Origin: Azospirillum brasilense | GTDB lineage: Bacteria > Pseudomonadota > Alphaproteobacteria > Azospirillales > Azospirillaceae | Length of the DNA stretch: 64,000 nt | Direction: 5' to 3' | NCBI RefSeq assembly: GCF_001315015.1 | Contig: NZ_CP012919.1 | Location: forward strand, 1-64,000 | Shown: piece by piece, positions 46,672-56,593 of the stretch | Layout: each line of letters starts with the position of its first letter | Position numbering within the stretch: the stretch's first letter is position 1 | Program-made: the position numbers and the translations under genes | The notes under the pieces: model-generated | Seen by the model: only the letters and a program-made list of their open reading frames with translations | Told to the model about the DNA's origin: nothing | The model's database searches: none

Positions 46672-47073
46672 CGTTTCTCCGCTCCTTCCAAAGGACCGAA
46701 CCCAAAGATGGGTTAGAGAGGCAACAAGGCCGCAAAAGCGGCTTCTCACGCAAGAGGGATGCACGGCAGGAATGGAGGCGTGGCATCGCCGGACGGACCA
46801 CTCCCCTTCGGCCCGCCACCCCGTAAGGGACGCCCAGGTGGGCAGGACCAATCCGATAAACATCCCCCGCCGGATTCAGCCATTCGCCCGCATTACACCT
46901 CACATATTCATAAATATCCACAAGATAATTTAGAACTCGAAATCGAAACACCTTTTGTAAGGTGTAAGTAGATTTGGTTGATAACTCATTAATCTTTATT
47001 GAAGGGGCGCCAATTTTTTCTGAATTAAAGGGCTGTTTTCGCGAACAGCCCTGCTTTTTCAGAGGTGGCAGCC
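46672..47073. promoter_or_regulatory. AT-rich divergent leader ahead of the protease gene
   Basis: The 402-base interval drops well below local GC from about 46850 and has no gene. It contains a perfect 7 bp inverted repeat ACACCTT (46948-46954) and AAGGTGT (46959-46965), a candidate operator, and a terminator-like hairpin at 47029-47060 close to the protease start. The pairing suggests regulated expression of the secreted protease. Confidence 0.5.
47029..47060 (+). terminator. terminator-like hairpin in the leader of the protease gene
   Basis: AGGGCTGTT (47029-47037) pairs perfectly with AACAGCCCT (47044-47052) around TTCGCG and is followed by GCTTTTTC. It lies only 13 bases before the protease ATG and overlaps neither gene. 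Because the upstream gene runs the other way, a transcript reading through would be the protease's own leader, so it could act as an attenuator. Confidence 0.7.
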
Positions 47074-48834
47074 ATGAGCACACCGAATTACGTGTTTTCA
47101 GTATCCAAAATCGCCCAAAGCGGACGTATTGAAATCGATTCATTGCTCGCTGGATACAAATGGGGCGAAGGGAGCAAGCCGGGGGAAGGGGTTTCCCTAA
47201 GTTACTCTTTCGGTGTCGCCGGCCTGTCGGCCTATCGGGATGGCTATCTGACGCCGGATCCGGGAAGCGTCTGGACCCTGTCCGGCACGGCACGGGCGGC
47301 GATCCGCCAAGCGCTTAACACCTGGACAGCGGTCGCAAACATCACCTGCACCGAGGTCGCCGACAATGCCCTGTCCTGCGGCGACCTCCGTTTCGGAGGC
47401 AGCAACGCCCCGGCAACTGCTTACACGGTCCTACCGGTGGCGGACATTCCGGAAGCGGGCGACGTGTGGTTCGGCCCCCTCTTCGCCGACCCGTCCCTGT
47501 CCTGGGCGTCCGGTTCCTACACTTACCAAACCATCGTCCACGAGATCGGGCACGCCTTCGGACTGAAACACCTGCATGAGGAGTACGGGGCCTTCCCGAT
47601 CGCCCCCACCGGCATCGACAGTCAGCTTTACAGCACGATGAGCTACCGGTCCTACCCCGGAGCGCCTCCGGGGATGGGCTACTGGCAGGACCGCTTCCCA
47701 ACCACCCCCATGGTCGATGACATCGCGGCCATCCAGTATCTGTATGGCGCCAACATGTCCACCAACGCGGGGGACACCGTCTATTCCTGGCAACCCGGCC
47801 AGGCGATCTTCGAAACCATCTGGGACGGCGGCGGCAACGATACCATAAGCTGGGCCAACCAGACCACCGACGCCCGGATCGACCTGCGCCCCGGCTCCTA
47901 CAGCGACCTGGGACCGGCTTGGCGGGCCGGTTTCTACATGGAATCCCGGACGCTGGGCATCGCCTACGACTGCTGGATCGAGAACGCCATCGGCGGCTCG
48001 GGGAACGACATCCTGATCGGCAACGAACGGGACAACGCCCTGTACGGCGGGGCCGGCGACGACACGCTGATCGGTGGGGCCGGCAACAACCTGCTGGACG
48101 GCGGCGACGGGGTCGACACGGCGGTGTTCGAAGGGGCACCCACGTCCTACACCATCCGCCACAGCGGAGCGGGCGAGGTGACGGTGGACGGCCCGCAGGG
48201 CACGAACACGCTGCGCAGCATCGAGCATCTGTCCTTCGGCGACATGACGCTGGCGCTGAGCCGGGACGCCACCCCCGGCACGGTGGCCAGCACCTTCTTC
48301 GGGGTGGCCAACAGCGCGTCGGGACGGCAGGTCCTCCAGGAAGCCTCGACCTACTCCGGGCCGGTCCAGACCCTGCAATGGCAGTTGATCGGCAGCGACG
48401 ACGGCGAGGCGATCGTCGGCGGAAACGGGAACGACTTCATCAACAGCCGGGGCGGCATGGACGCCATCGACGGCGGGGCCGGCGACGACGTGCTGGACGG
48501 CGGCACGGGGTCCAACTTCCTGACCGGCGGCGCCGGCCACGACACCTTCTTCCTGGACGCGCGCTCGGGCGAGCCGGTCTGGTCCACCGTGACTGACCTG
48601 GAGGCGGGGGAGATCGTCACCGTCTGGGGCTGGCAGCCGGGGCAGTCGGTCATCACCTGGGCGGAGATGGGCGGGGCCGGCGGCTTCACGGGCGCCACGG
48701 CCCACATCGATCTCAACGGCGACGGCCAGACGGACGCCAGCCTGACGCTGAGCGGCAAGTCCGTGGGGTCTCTGACAGCGATGCCCGGCACGGTGAACGG
48801 GACCGACTATCTGGCGGTCTGGCTGAACGGCTGA
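47074..48834 (+). CDS. serralysin-like M10 metalloprotease with RTX repeats
   Basis: Protein of 586 residues. The zinc site HEIGHAFGLKH is at residues 156-166, with the Met-turn YSTMSYR following, as in serralysins. Residues about 310-350 carry RTX calcium-binding nonapeptides (NDILIGNERDNALYGGAGDD, TLIGGAGNNLLDGG) and a second set follows near 450-490 (DAIDGGAGDDVLDGG). There is no signal peptide; serralysins leave by a C-terminal signal through a type I system, here the proteins at 56594-60152. GAGGTGG lies 6 bases before the ATG at 47074. The N-terminal propeptide region is short. It is probably exported and digests host or self proteins, or cleaves surface repeats. Confidence 0.88.
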   Translation: MSTPNYVFSVSKIAQSGRIEIDSLLAGYKWGEGSKPGEGVSLSYSFGVAGLSAYRDGYLTPDPGSVWTLSGTARAAIRQALNTWTAVANITCTEVADNALSCGDLRFGGSNAPATAYTVLPVADIPEAGDVWFGPLFADPSLSWASGSYTYQTIVHEIGHAFGLKHLHEEYGAFPIAPTGIDSQLYSTMSYRSYPGAPPGMGYWQDRFPTTPMVDDIAAIQYLYGANMSTNAGDTVYSWQPGQAIFETIWDGGGNDTISWANQTTDARIDLRPGSYSDLGPAWRAGFYMESRTLGIAYDCWIENAIGGSGNDILIGNERDNALYGGAGDDTLIGGAGNNLLDGGDGVDTAVFEGAPTSYTIRHSGAGEVTVDGPQGTNTLRSIEHLSFGDMTLALSRDATPGTVASTFFGVANSASGRQVLQEASTYSGPVQTLQWQLIGSDDGEAIVGGNGNDFINSRGGMDAIDGGAGDDVLDGGTGSNFLTGGAGHDTFFLDARSGEPVWSTVTDLEAGEIVTVWGWQPGQSVITWAEMGGAGGFTGATAHIDLNGDGQTDASLTLSGKSVGSLTAMPGTVNGTDYLAVWLNG

Positions 48835-48938
48835 GGCGTGGGCCTTCGGGCGCGTTGCTCTGGCGAGGGCGGACGGGTATTCTCCCGCCGGCATTGCTTG
48901 AACAGCGTCTGCACAACCGCCCGAGGCCCTGACCGCCC

Positions 48939-50621
48939 GTGTCCAACGCCGCCATCTATTTCCACCCCGACGGCTATGAAACCGCGAGGGCGGACCTGAA
49001 GGGCCGCCATGTGGCGGGCGAATCCTTTCTCGTCGGTTTCTTCCGGCACTCCGGGCTGGACGGCTTCGCCTGCCACGCCGACGGGCCGCAGCAGGCGCGC
49101 CTGTTCGCCGACCTTGCCGCCCGCCACGCTCCGGGCCGGGCGGTGTCGCTCTACCCGACCGGCGAACCGTCGCGGCTGGCCCATGTGGGCTGCCTGTTCC
49201 TGCCGGGACCGGGCATCGACCAGTTCGCTTGGCGCCGCCGGTCCCGCGACCAGCGGGGCTACAGCCTGTGCGGCATCACCCACACGACCTCGGAATCGCC
49301 GCAGACCCTGGGGGCCCTGGCCACCGCGCCGATCCAGCCGTGGGACGCGGTGATCTGCACCTCCTGGGCGGCCCGCGCCTCGGTGGAGGCGGTTCTGGAA
49401 CCCTACGCGGAGTATCTGCGCGACCGGCTGGGCGCCGCCGGGATTCCGATGCCCCATCTGCCGGTGATCCCGCTTGGCGTGGACACGGACGCCTTCCGCT
49501 TCGGCCCGGCGGACCGCGACGCGGAACGCACGGCGTTGGGCATCGGCGAGGAGGACGTCGCGGTGCTGTTCATGGGACGCCTCAGCTTCCACGCCAAGGC
49601 GCACCCGATCGCCATGTATCTGGCGCTGGAAGAAGCGGCCCGGCGGACCGGCAAACGCTTCCACCTGATCCAGGCCGGCTGGTTCGGCAACGACGCCATC
49701 GGCGCCGCCTTCACCCAGGGGGCGAAGCGCTATTGCCCCAGCGTCAACGCCATCTTCCTGGACGGCCGCAAGCCGAAGGTGCGGACCCGGATCTGGGCCG
49801 CCGCCGACCTGTTCACCTCGCTGGTGGACAATGTGCAGGAAACCTTCGGGATCTCCCCGGTGGAGGCGATGGCGGCAGGACTGCCCTGCGTCGTCACCGA
49901 CTGGAACGGCTACCGTGAAACGGTGCGCGACGGGGTGGACGGATTCCGGGTTCCCACCATCCTGCCGCCGCCGGGCGCCGGCCCCGATTTCGCCGACCGC
50001 TACGCGGCCGGGCTGGACACCTACGACTTCTACATCGGGCGCGTCTCGCAGGTGAGCGCCGTCGACGTGGCCGCGGCGGCGGACGCCTACACACGGCTGG
50101 CCGCGGACCCCGCGCTGCGGCGGCGGATGGGCGAGGCCGGCCGGGCCCGCGCCATCGCCGCCTTCGATTGGCGGGCGATCATCCCGCAGTATCTCGACGT
50201 CTGGCGCCAGCTGGCGGAAATCCGCAACCATGCCGCGGAGCGCGCCCCGCGGCGCCCCGACCGCGACGGCAACCCGCTGCGCCCGGACCCCCTGCGCATG
50301 TTCGCGTCCTACCCGACGCGCCACCTGACCCCGTCGACCCGGCTGGCGCGGGCCGGCAGCCTGACCCGCGCGGGAATGGCTGAGGCCCTGGCGGCGCTGC
50401 ACGCCGATCCGCTGAACTCGACAGCGCGCGGCGGTACCGTGTCGCCGGCCACCGACCTGCTGATGGCTCTGGAATCCCTGGACGCCCCCGGCCGCACGGT
50501 TGCCCAACTCCTGGCGCTCGTCCCCGAGGAACGCCGTCTGCTGCTGCTGCGCAGCCTCGTCCATCTGATGAAGTACGGCTTCGTGCAGGAGGCCGCCCCG
50601 GCAGAAAAGGCGATGTCCTAA
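48939..50621 (+). CDS. glycosyltransferase family 4 (large)
   Basis: Protein of 560 residues. It has YFHPDGYETARADLKGRHVA near the start, a feature of a polysaccharide GT4 group, then ITHTTSESPQTLGAL and LFMGRLSFHAKAHPIAMYLA. The donor site reads LVDNVQETFGISPVEAMAAG and LPCVVTDWNGYRETVRDGVD. A C-terminal helical extension of about 100 residues (LMALESLDAPGRTVAQLLAL) is of unknown role. The start is GTG at 48939 without a clear ribosome site. It precedes the rhamnose operon, for whose donor it is a candidate. Confidence 0.82.
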   Translation: MSNAAIYFHPDGYETARADLKGRHVAGESFLVGFFRHSGLDGFACHADGPQQARLFADLAARHAPGRAVSLYPTGEPSRLAHVGCLFLPGPGIDQFAWRRRSRDQRGYSLCGITHTTSESPQTLGALATAPIQPWDAVICTSWAARASVEAVLEPYAEYLRDRLGAAGIPMPHLPVIPLGVDTDAFRFGPADRDAERTALGIGEEDVAVLFMGRLSFHAKAHPIAMYLALEEAARRTGKRFHLIQAGWFGNDAIGAAFTQGAKRYCPSVNAIFLDGRKPKVRTRIWAAADLFTSLVDNVQETFGISPVEAMAAGLPCVVTDWNGYRETVRDGVDGFRVPTILPPPGAGPDFADRYAAGLDTYDFYIGRVSQVSAVDVAAAADAYTRLAADPALRRRMGEAGRARAIAAFDWRAIIPQYLDVWRQLAEIRNHAAERAPRRPDRDGNPLRPDPLRMFASYPTRHLTPSTRLARAGSLTRAGMAEALAALHADPLNSTARGGTVSPATDLLMALESLDAPGRTVAQLLALVPEERRLLLLRSLVHLMKYGFVQEAAPAEKAMS

Positions 50622-50847
50622 GTTATGCACGGCTTCCATCCGGCTTTTTCTTGCGATGCAACAGGTGTTTGCGCTAAGGAACGGACTATTCAATTTATTC
50701 TTGCCCGAATGCAGGCATCCTGACGAAACGTTCGATGCAACCGGTCATCCGTCTGCCTTGGCACGTCGCGCTGCCATTCACCGCAATCCACCCGCGAAGC
50801 CTTCGGCCTCGCTGCGCGGGGCCTTCCGACCAATGGGACCTCTTCCT

Positions 50848-51411
50848 ATGCAGGTAACGTCAACGTCATTGCCCGATGTCCGCTTGGTCGTGCCGAAGCG
50901 CTTCGGCGATGCACGAGGGTATTTCGTCGAGACCTGGAACGAGCAGGCCTTCGCCCTGAACGGGCTGGAACGGCGCTGGGTCCAGGACAATCAGTCATTG
51001 TCGGCCACGCCCGGCACGGTCCGCGGCATGCATTACCAGCTCGCCCCCTTTGCCCAGACCAAGCTGATCCGCGTCCTGGCCGGGCGCATCCTGGATGTGG
51101 TGGTGGACATCCGCCGCGGCTCGCCGACCTTCGGACGGCATGTCGCGGTGGAACTGACCGCCGACGGGCTGGAGCAGCTGTTCATCCCCGCCGGCTTCGC
51201 GCATGGCTTCTGCACGCTGGAGCCGAACACGGCCGTCGCCTACAAGGTGGACGCGCCCTATTCGCGGGAGTGCGAGCGGGCCATCCTGTGGAACGACCCG
51301 GCGCTCGGCATCGATTGGCCGGCGATGGCCGGCGCGTCGGTTTCGGATAAGGACGCAGTGGCCCCGCGGCTGGCCAAGGCGACCGACCTGTTCGATTCCC
51401 AGCCATCCTGA
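50848..51411 (+). CDS. rfbC: dTDP-4-dehydrorhamnose 3,5-epimerase
   Basis: Protein of 187 residues of the RmlC cupin family. It has RFGDARGYFVETWNEQAF, QDNQSLSATPGTVRGMHYQ with the catalytic His, ILDVVVDIRRGSPTFGRH and FIPAGFAHGFCTLEPNTAVA. It epimerises dTDP-4-keto-6-deoxyglucose at C3 and C5. The ATG at 50848 is preferred; an open frame back to 50656 has no conservation and crosses a lower-GC, gene-free interval (50622-50847). First gene of rfbCBDA. Confidence 0.92.
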   Translation: MQVTSTSLPDVRLVVPKRFGDARGYFVETWNEQAFALNGLERRWVQDNQSLSATPGTVRGMHYQLAPFAQTKLIRVLAGRILDVVVDIRRGSPTFGRHVAVELTADGLEQLFIPAGFAHGFCTLEPNTAVAYKVDAPYSRECERAILWNDPALGIDWPAMAGASVSDKDAVAPRLAKATDLFDSQPS

Positions 51412-51509
51412 CGCCAGCCTGACACCGGGATGATCCGGCGCGGAATGGGAACGGGCTCTTTGACGGTTTGAGGGCGTCTTTCGAGAAGGCGCGGTAGGGG
51501 GAAAATGGC

Positions 51510-52583
51510 ATGCGCATATTGGTGACGGGTGGTGCGGGGTTTATCGGTTCGGCCTTCATCCGCTGGGTCCTGGCGAACACGGCGGCCTCGATCGTCAACG
51601 TGGACAAGCTCACCTACGCCGCGGATCTCGAGAGCCTGGCTCCCTTCGCGGAAAACCCGCGCTATGCCTTCGAACAGGTGGACATCTGCGACGAGACGGA
51701 ACTGCGCCGCGTCTTCGCCGACCACCGCCCCACGGCGGTCATCCATCTGGCGGCGGAAACCCACGTCGACCGCTCCATCGACGGCCCGATGGCCTTCGTG
51801 CAGACCAACGTCGTCGGCACCGTCACCCTGCTGCGCGTCGCGCTCGATCATTGGCGTGCGCTGGAAGGCGATGCGAAGGCGGCCTTCCGCTTCCACCATG
51901 TCTCCACCGACGAGGTGTTCGGCACGCTGGGCGACGACGGCCGCTTCTCGGAAACCACACCCTACGCGCCCAACTCGCCCTATTCGGCCAGCAAGGCGGC
52001 ATCCGACCATTTCGTGCGCGCCTGGCACGAGACCTACGGCCTGCCGACGGTGGCCAGCAACTGCTCCAACAACTACGGCTGCTGGCAGTTTCCCGAGAAG
52101 CTGATCCCGCTAATGACGCTGAAGGCGTTGCAGGGGCAGCCCCTGCCGGTCTACGGAAGCGGCCTGAACGTGCGCGACTGGCTCTATGTGGACGACCACG
52201 CCTCGGCGCTCTGGACCATCCTGACCACCGGGCGTCTGGGCGAGAGCTACAACGTCGGCGGCGACAGCGAGCGACGCAACATCGACGTCGTGCACGCCAT
52301 CTGCGATCTGGTGGACGAACTGGCCGGACCGCTGCCCGGCGGGCCGCGTCGGAACCTCATTACGCATGTCACCGACCGGCCCGGCCACGACCACCGCTAC
52401 GCCATCGACGCCACCAAGCTGAAGGCCGAACTGGGTTGGACGCCCGCCGAGACCTTCGAATCCGGCATCCGCCAGACCGTCGCTTGGTATCTGGACAACC
52501 GCGCCTGGTGGGAGCGTCTGTCCGCCGGCTATGACGGTCAGCGTCTCGGCGTGGCCCCCGTCGCCGGACCGGCCCATGGCTGA
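51510..52583 (+). CDS. rfbB: dTDP-glucose 4,6-dehydratase
   Basis: Protein of 357 residues, SDR fold. NAD site VTGGAGFIGSAFIRWVLANT; catalytic region HHVSTDEVFGTLGDDGRF with the Asp-Glu pair; the YxxxK dyad in YSASKAASD; then NCSNNYGCWQFPEKLIPLM and GLNVRDWLYVDDHASALW. It makes dTDP-4-keto-6-deoxyglucose in the cytosol. Upstream 98 bases separate it from rfbC, and the next gene overlaps its 3' end by 8 bases, so the four rfb genes are probably co-transcribed. Confidence 0.95.
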   Translation: MRILVTGGAGFIGSAFIRWVLANTAASIVNVDKLTYAADLESLAPFAENPRYAFEQVDICDETELRRVFADHRPTAVIHLAAETHVDRSIDGPMAFVQTNVVGTVTLLRVALDHWRALEGDAKAAFRFHHVSTDEVFGTLGDDGRFSETTPYAPNSPYSASKAASDHFVRAWHETYGLPTVASNCSNNYGCWQFPEKLIPLMTLKALQGQPLPVYGSGLNVRDWLYVDDHASALWTILTTGRLGESYNVGGDSERRNIDVVHAICDLVDELAGPLPGGPRRNLITHVTDRPGHDHRYAIDATKLKAELGWTPAETFESGIRQTVAWYLDNRAWWERLSAGYDGQRLGVAPVAGPAHG

Positions 52584-53501
52584 GGCCGCCCCCCACACCC
52601 TCCCCGTTCTCGTCTTCGGTGCCAACGGTCAGGTCGGCTTCGAGCTGCGGCGCGCCGCCTGGGCGCCGGGCCTGGCGCCGCTCGGGCTGGACCGCGCGTC
52701 CGGCGACGTCACCGACGCAAAGGCGGTGAGCGCGGCCATCGCTGCCCACCGCCCGGCGCTGGTGGTCAACGCCTCGGCCTACACCGCCGTGGACAAAGCG
52801 GAGAGCGAGCGGGACACGGCCTTCGCGGTCAACCGCGACGGTCCGGCGAATCTGGCGCGCGCCTGCGCCGCAGCCGGGGTGCCGCTGATCCATATCTCCA
52901 CCGACTACGTCTTCGACGGGACCAGCAAGACCACCCCCTGGAGCGAGAGCGACCCCGTCGCCCCGCAGGGCGTCTACGCCGCCAGCAAACTGGCCGGCGA
53001 AGAAGCCGTGCGGGACGCCCAGCCCGACCATGTGATCCTGCGCACCGCCTGGGTGTTCGGGGCGCACGGGCACAATTTCGTGAAGACCATGCTGCGGCTG
53101 GCGCGCGAGCGGGACGAGTTGCGGGTCGTCGCCGACCAGCACGGCTGTCCGACCCCGGCGGCGGCCATCGCCGCGGCCATCGCCACCATCGCACAGGCCC
53201 GGCTGACCGGCGAGGGCTGGACTCCCGGCACCTTCCACTATGGCGGGGCGCCGGCCACCACTTGGCACGGCTTCGCCGAGCGGATCGTCGATCGCGCCGC
53301 CGCCCGCATCGGCCGCCGTCCGGCCGTGACCGCCATCACCACCGCCGACTTTCCGACACCGGCCCGACGGCCCGCCAATTCCGTCCTCGACACCGCACGC
53401 CTCGGCCAGGCCTACGGCATCCCGCCGGCGGATTGGATGGCTGGACTCGACCGCGTGCTTGACGACATCCTCGACGAAACCCAGGGCGTGGGAGCGAAGG
53501 C

Positions 53502-53505
<4 letters not shown>
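52576..53505 (+). CDS. rfbD: dTDP-4-dehydrorhamnose reductase
   Basis: Protein of 309 residues. NADPH site LVFGANGQVGFELRRAA; VNASAYTAVDKAESERDTAF, the RmlD signature; HISTDYVFDGTSKTTPWSES; YAASKLAGEEAV with the active-site Tyr and Lys. It reduces the 4-keto sugar to dTDP-L-rhamnose. Its ATG lies 8 bases inside rfbB and its stop overlaps rfbA by 4 bases (ATGA), so translation is coupled through the operon. Confidence 0.95.
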
Positions 53506-54368
<863 letters not shown>

Positions 54369-54834
54369 CCGCCCACATCCATGACGGCGCGCATCGAAGG
54401 CCCCGGTGCGCGGGTGACGGGGTGGGGCACGGCTTCCCGCCGACCCTACCCAACGGCTGCGCCTGTCGGTGCTGCTGGACAGAGCGGCTCCGGACATGCC
54501 CTGCGGCTGGACACGGTGGCCGATCTGCACCCCTGCGATCTGGAATCCGCCGGCAAGGAGGACGGACGCTACGGCTTTGCCGTGGCGGTTCCGGGATCGG
54601 GCGGCGGAACGCTGGGGGGTGGAGGCGGGACGCGGTTGGAGCTGGCCATCCTGCCGCATAACACGCCGGCCCTGGCCCTGTATCGCAAGCTGGGCCCGGT
54701 GGCGCACCCTGTCACGGGGGAGACGCGCCGCCACATGGCGCTGCCCCTTCTGCCATCGTGCCGCCCATTCCCGCGCTGCCTCTCGGACGACCTCACCCTG
54801 GTCCTAAAGGCCGCCCCAGAAGGCGGCGTTGCGG
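54369..54834 (+). pseudogene. decayed coding region (glycan-related and GNAT-like remnants)
   Basis: This 466-base stretch has no intact gene, but broken protein-like segments remain. One frame reads GHALRLDTVADLHPCDLESA then GKEDGRYGFAV, similar to the segment around ARAQGVEDGRYGFLI in the TPR-GT protein at 37162. Another reads LELAILPHNTPALALYRKLG with ETRRHMALPL, like the C-terminus of a GNAT acetyltransferase. Frameshifts separate them. It is probably the wreck of one or two genes downstream of rfbA. Confidence 0.45.
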
Positions 54835-56541
54835 TCAGCCCTCACCGGCGGCGCGGGAACGGCCGCCGTTCAGGTCGGATGCGTTGGACGGCGGAGGAAC
54901 CGGTATCCGTTCCAGCAGCGTCTTGGCCCGCCCATCGCCGAGCGCCGCCGCCCGCTCCAGCCAAGCACGGGCCTGCACGAAGTCCTTGTGGTCGCTCCAA
55001 TGGCCGTACAACTCACCGAGCGCCGTCATCGCCGCCGGCTCCTTCTGCTCGGCCGCGGCGGTCAGCCAGCGGATCGCCTCCGCAATATCGCGCTCCCCGC
55101 CGAGACCCTGCATGCGGAAACGGCCCAGATTGACCATGGCGCCGGCATGGCCCTGCTCGGCAGCCTTCTGCGACCACAGAACCGCGGCGGCATAATCCTG
55201 CGGCACGCCGTCGCCTGCCGCGAGCGCCGCTCCCAGGCGGAACTGGGCCAGCACGCTGCCCTGGCTGGCGGCGCGCTCCAGCCATTGGATCGCGCCCGCC
55301 GGGTCGCGCGGCACCCCCAGACCCAGGCTGTGCAGCATGCCGATGTTGTAGACCGCGTCGGTGTTGCCCTGCTCGGCCGCCCGACGGAACCAGTCGAGCG
55401 CCCGATCATAGTCGCGGGACACGCCGCGCCCTTCGGCGTAGAGGGCGCCGATGCGCAGCTGCGCCTGCGGATCGCCCTGCCCGGCGGCCCGTTCCAGCCA
55501 GCGTGCTGCCTCCATCTCGTCACGCGGCACGCCGGAACCGGCGAAATACATCTGGGCGATGATCTTCTGGGCCTCGCGGTGGCCAAGCTCGCCGGCCGCG
55601 CGGTACCAGGTCGCGGCATCGAGGAGGTTGGGCTGCATTCCGCCGCCCCGGCTGTTCAGATGGCCAAGCTGCACCATCGCCTCGACGTCGCCCTGGACGG
55701 CGGCCTTGCGCAGCCAGGTCTCGGCGGCGTGCGGATCGGCGGCCACGCCGAGCCCCCGCGCGTGCAGCAGGCCGAGCGCCCGCTGCGCGGCCGCAGCGCC
55801 AGCCTCCGCCGCCTTGCGGAACCAGTTGGCCGCCTCGGTATAATCCTGTTCGACTCCCAGCCCCGCGGCATATTGGGTGCCGATGTAGTACCAGGCCATG
55901 ACGTTGTTCTGCTCCGCCGCCTTGCGGAACCAGCGGTGCGCCTCGGCGGGGTCGGACGCCCCTCCGTAACTGCCGGCGAGCAGGGTGCCAAGCCCGAGCT
56001 GGGCCGCAGCGTTGCCCTGCTCGGCGGCGACGCGGTACCAGCGCTCCGCCTCCACGTAATCGGGCGGGATGCCGAACCCGGCGGCGTGCATGTAGCCGAG
56101 CATGGCCTGGGCGCCGACGACGCCGCCTTCGGCTGCGGCGCGCGCCCAGCGCAGGGCTTCCTTGTAGTCCTGCTCGATCTTCAGGCCCTTGGGGAAGAGG
56201 ACCGACAGCGCCTCATCGGTCGGCACGACCCCTTTGGGCTGGCCGCATCCGTAATAATAGATCTCGGCCAAACGGGCCTGGGCCTCGCCATGCCCCTGGT
56301 CGGCCGCCTGCCGGTACCAGCCGACCGCGTCCACCGCGTTGCGCACCACACCCTGGCCCAGGTCGTACAGGCGCCCCAGGCGGTACTGGGCATCGGCGTG
56401 GCCGGTCCGGGCCGCGGCCAGCCACGCTTCGAGCGCCGCCTTGTAGTCCTTGCGATCGTGCGCCTTCAGCCCCCTGGCGAGTTCGTCCTCCGGCAAGGAG
56501 GAGCCGAACAGCCGCCCCGCGGCCTTGATGAGGTTGCGCAT
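54835..56541 (-). CDS. Sel1-repeat protein
   Basis: Protein of 568 residues with about 13 Sel1-type units of 36 residues, for example AQYRLGRLYDLGQGVVRNAV, AVYNIGMLHSLGLGVPRDPA and AQFRLGAALAAGDGVPQDYA. The regular pattern A.xxLGxxYxxGxGVxxDxxxA is complete throughout. Sel1 proteins are helical scaffolds in signalling, exopolysaccharide regulation (ExoR-like) or secretion. No signal peptide is seen, so a cytoplasmic role is most likely. The GTG/ATG choice favours the ATG at 56541, with GTGAGG upstream. It follows the HlyD gene on the same strand. Confidence 0.85.
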   Translation of the reverse strand: MRNLIKAAGRLFGSSLPEDELARGLKAHDRKDYKAALEAWLAAARTGHADAQYRLGRLYDLGQGVVRNAVDAVGWYRQAADQGHGEAQARLAEIYYYGCGQPKGVVPTDEALSVLFPKGLKIEQDYKEALRWARAAAEGGVVGAQAMLGYMHAAGFGIPPDYVEAERWYRVAAEQGNAAAQLGLGTLLAGSYGGASDPAEAHRWFRKAAEQNNVMAWYYIGTQYAAGLGVEQDYTEAANWFRKAAEAGAAAAQRALGLLHARGLGVAADPHAAETWLRKAAVQGDVEAMVQLGHLNSRGGGMQPNLLDAATWYRAAGELGHREAQKIIAQMYFAGSGVPRDEMEAARWLERAAGQGDPQAQLRIGALYAEGRGVSRDYDRALDWFRRAAEQGNTDAVYNIGMLHSLGLGVPRDPAGAIQWLERAASQGSVLAQFRLGAALAAGDGVPQDYAAAVLWSQKAAEQGHAGAMVNLGRFRMQGLGGERDIAEAIRWLTAAAEQKEPAAMTALGELYGHWSDHKDFVQARAWLERAAALGDGRAKTLLERIPVPPPSNASDLNGGRSRAAGEG

Positions 56542-56593
56542 TGGCCTCACACCCTTTCCCTAATCCTGGCGCGAGGGGCGCCACTCCGGCGCC

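Noticed and set aside
46671..46863. 64-residue N-terminal extension of the FAD oxidase
   Set aside because: Lacks conservation; the FAD fingerprint begins right after the ATG at 46671, which has a GGAG upstream.
46978..47000. Possible sigma-70 promoter TTGATA ahead of the protease
   Set aside because: No matching -10 element occurs at an acceptable spacing, so no promoter is claimed.
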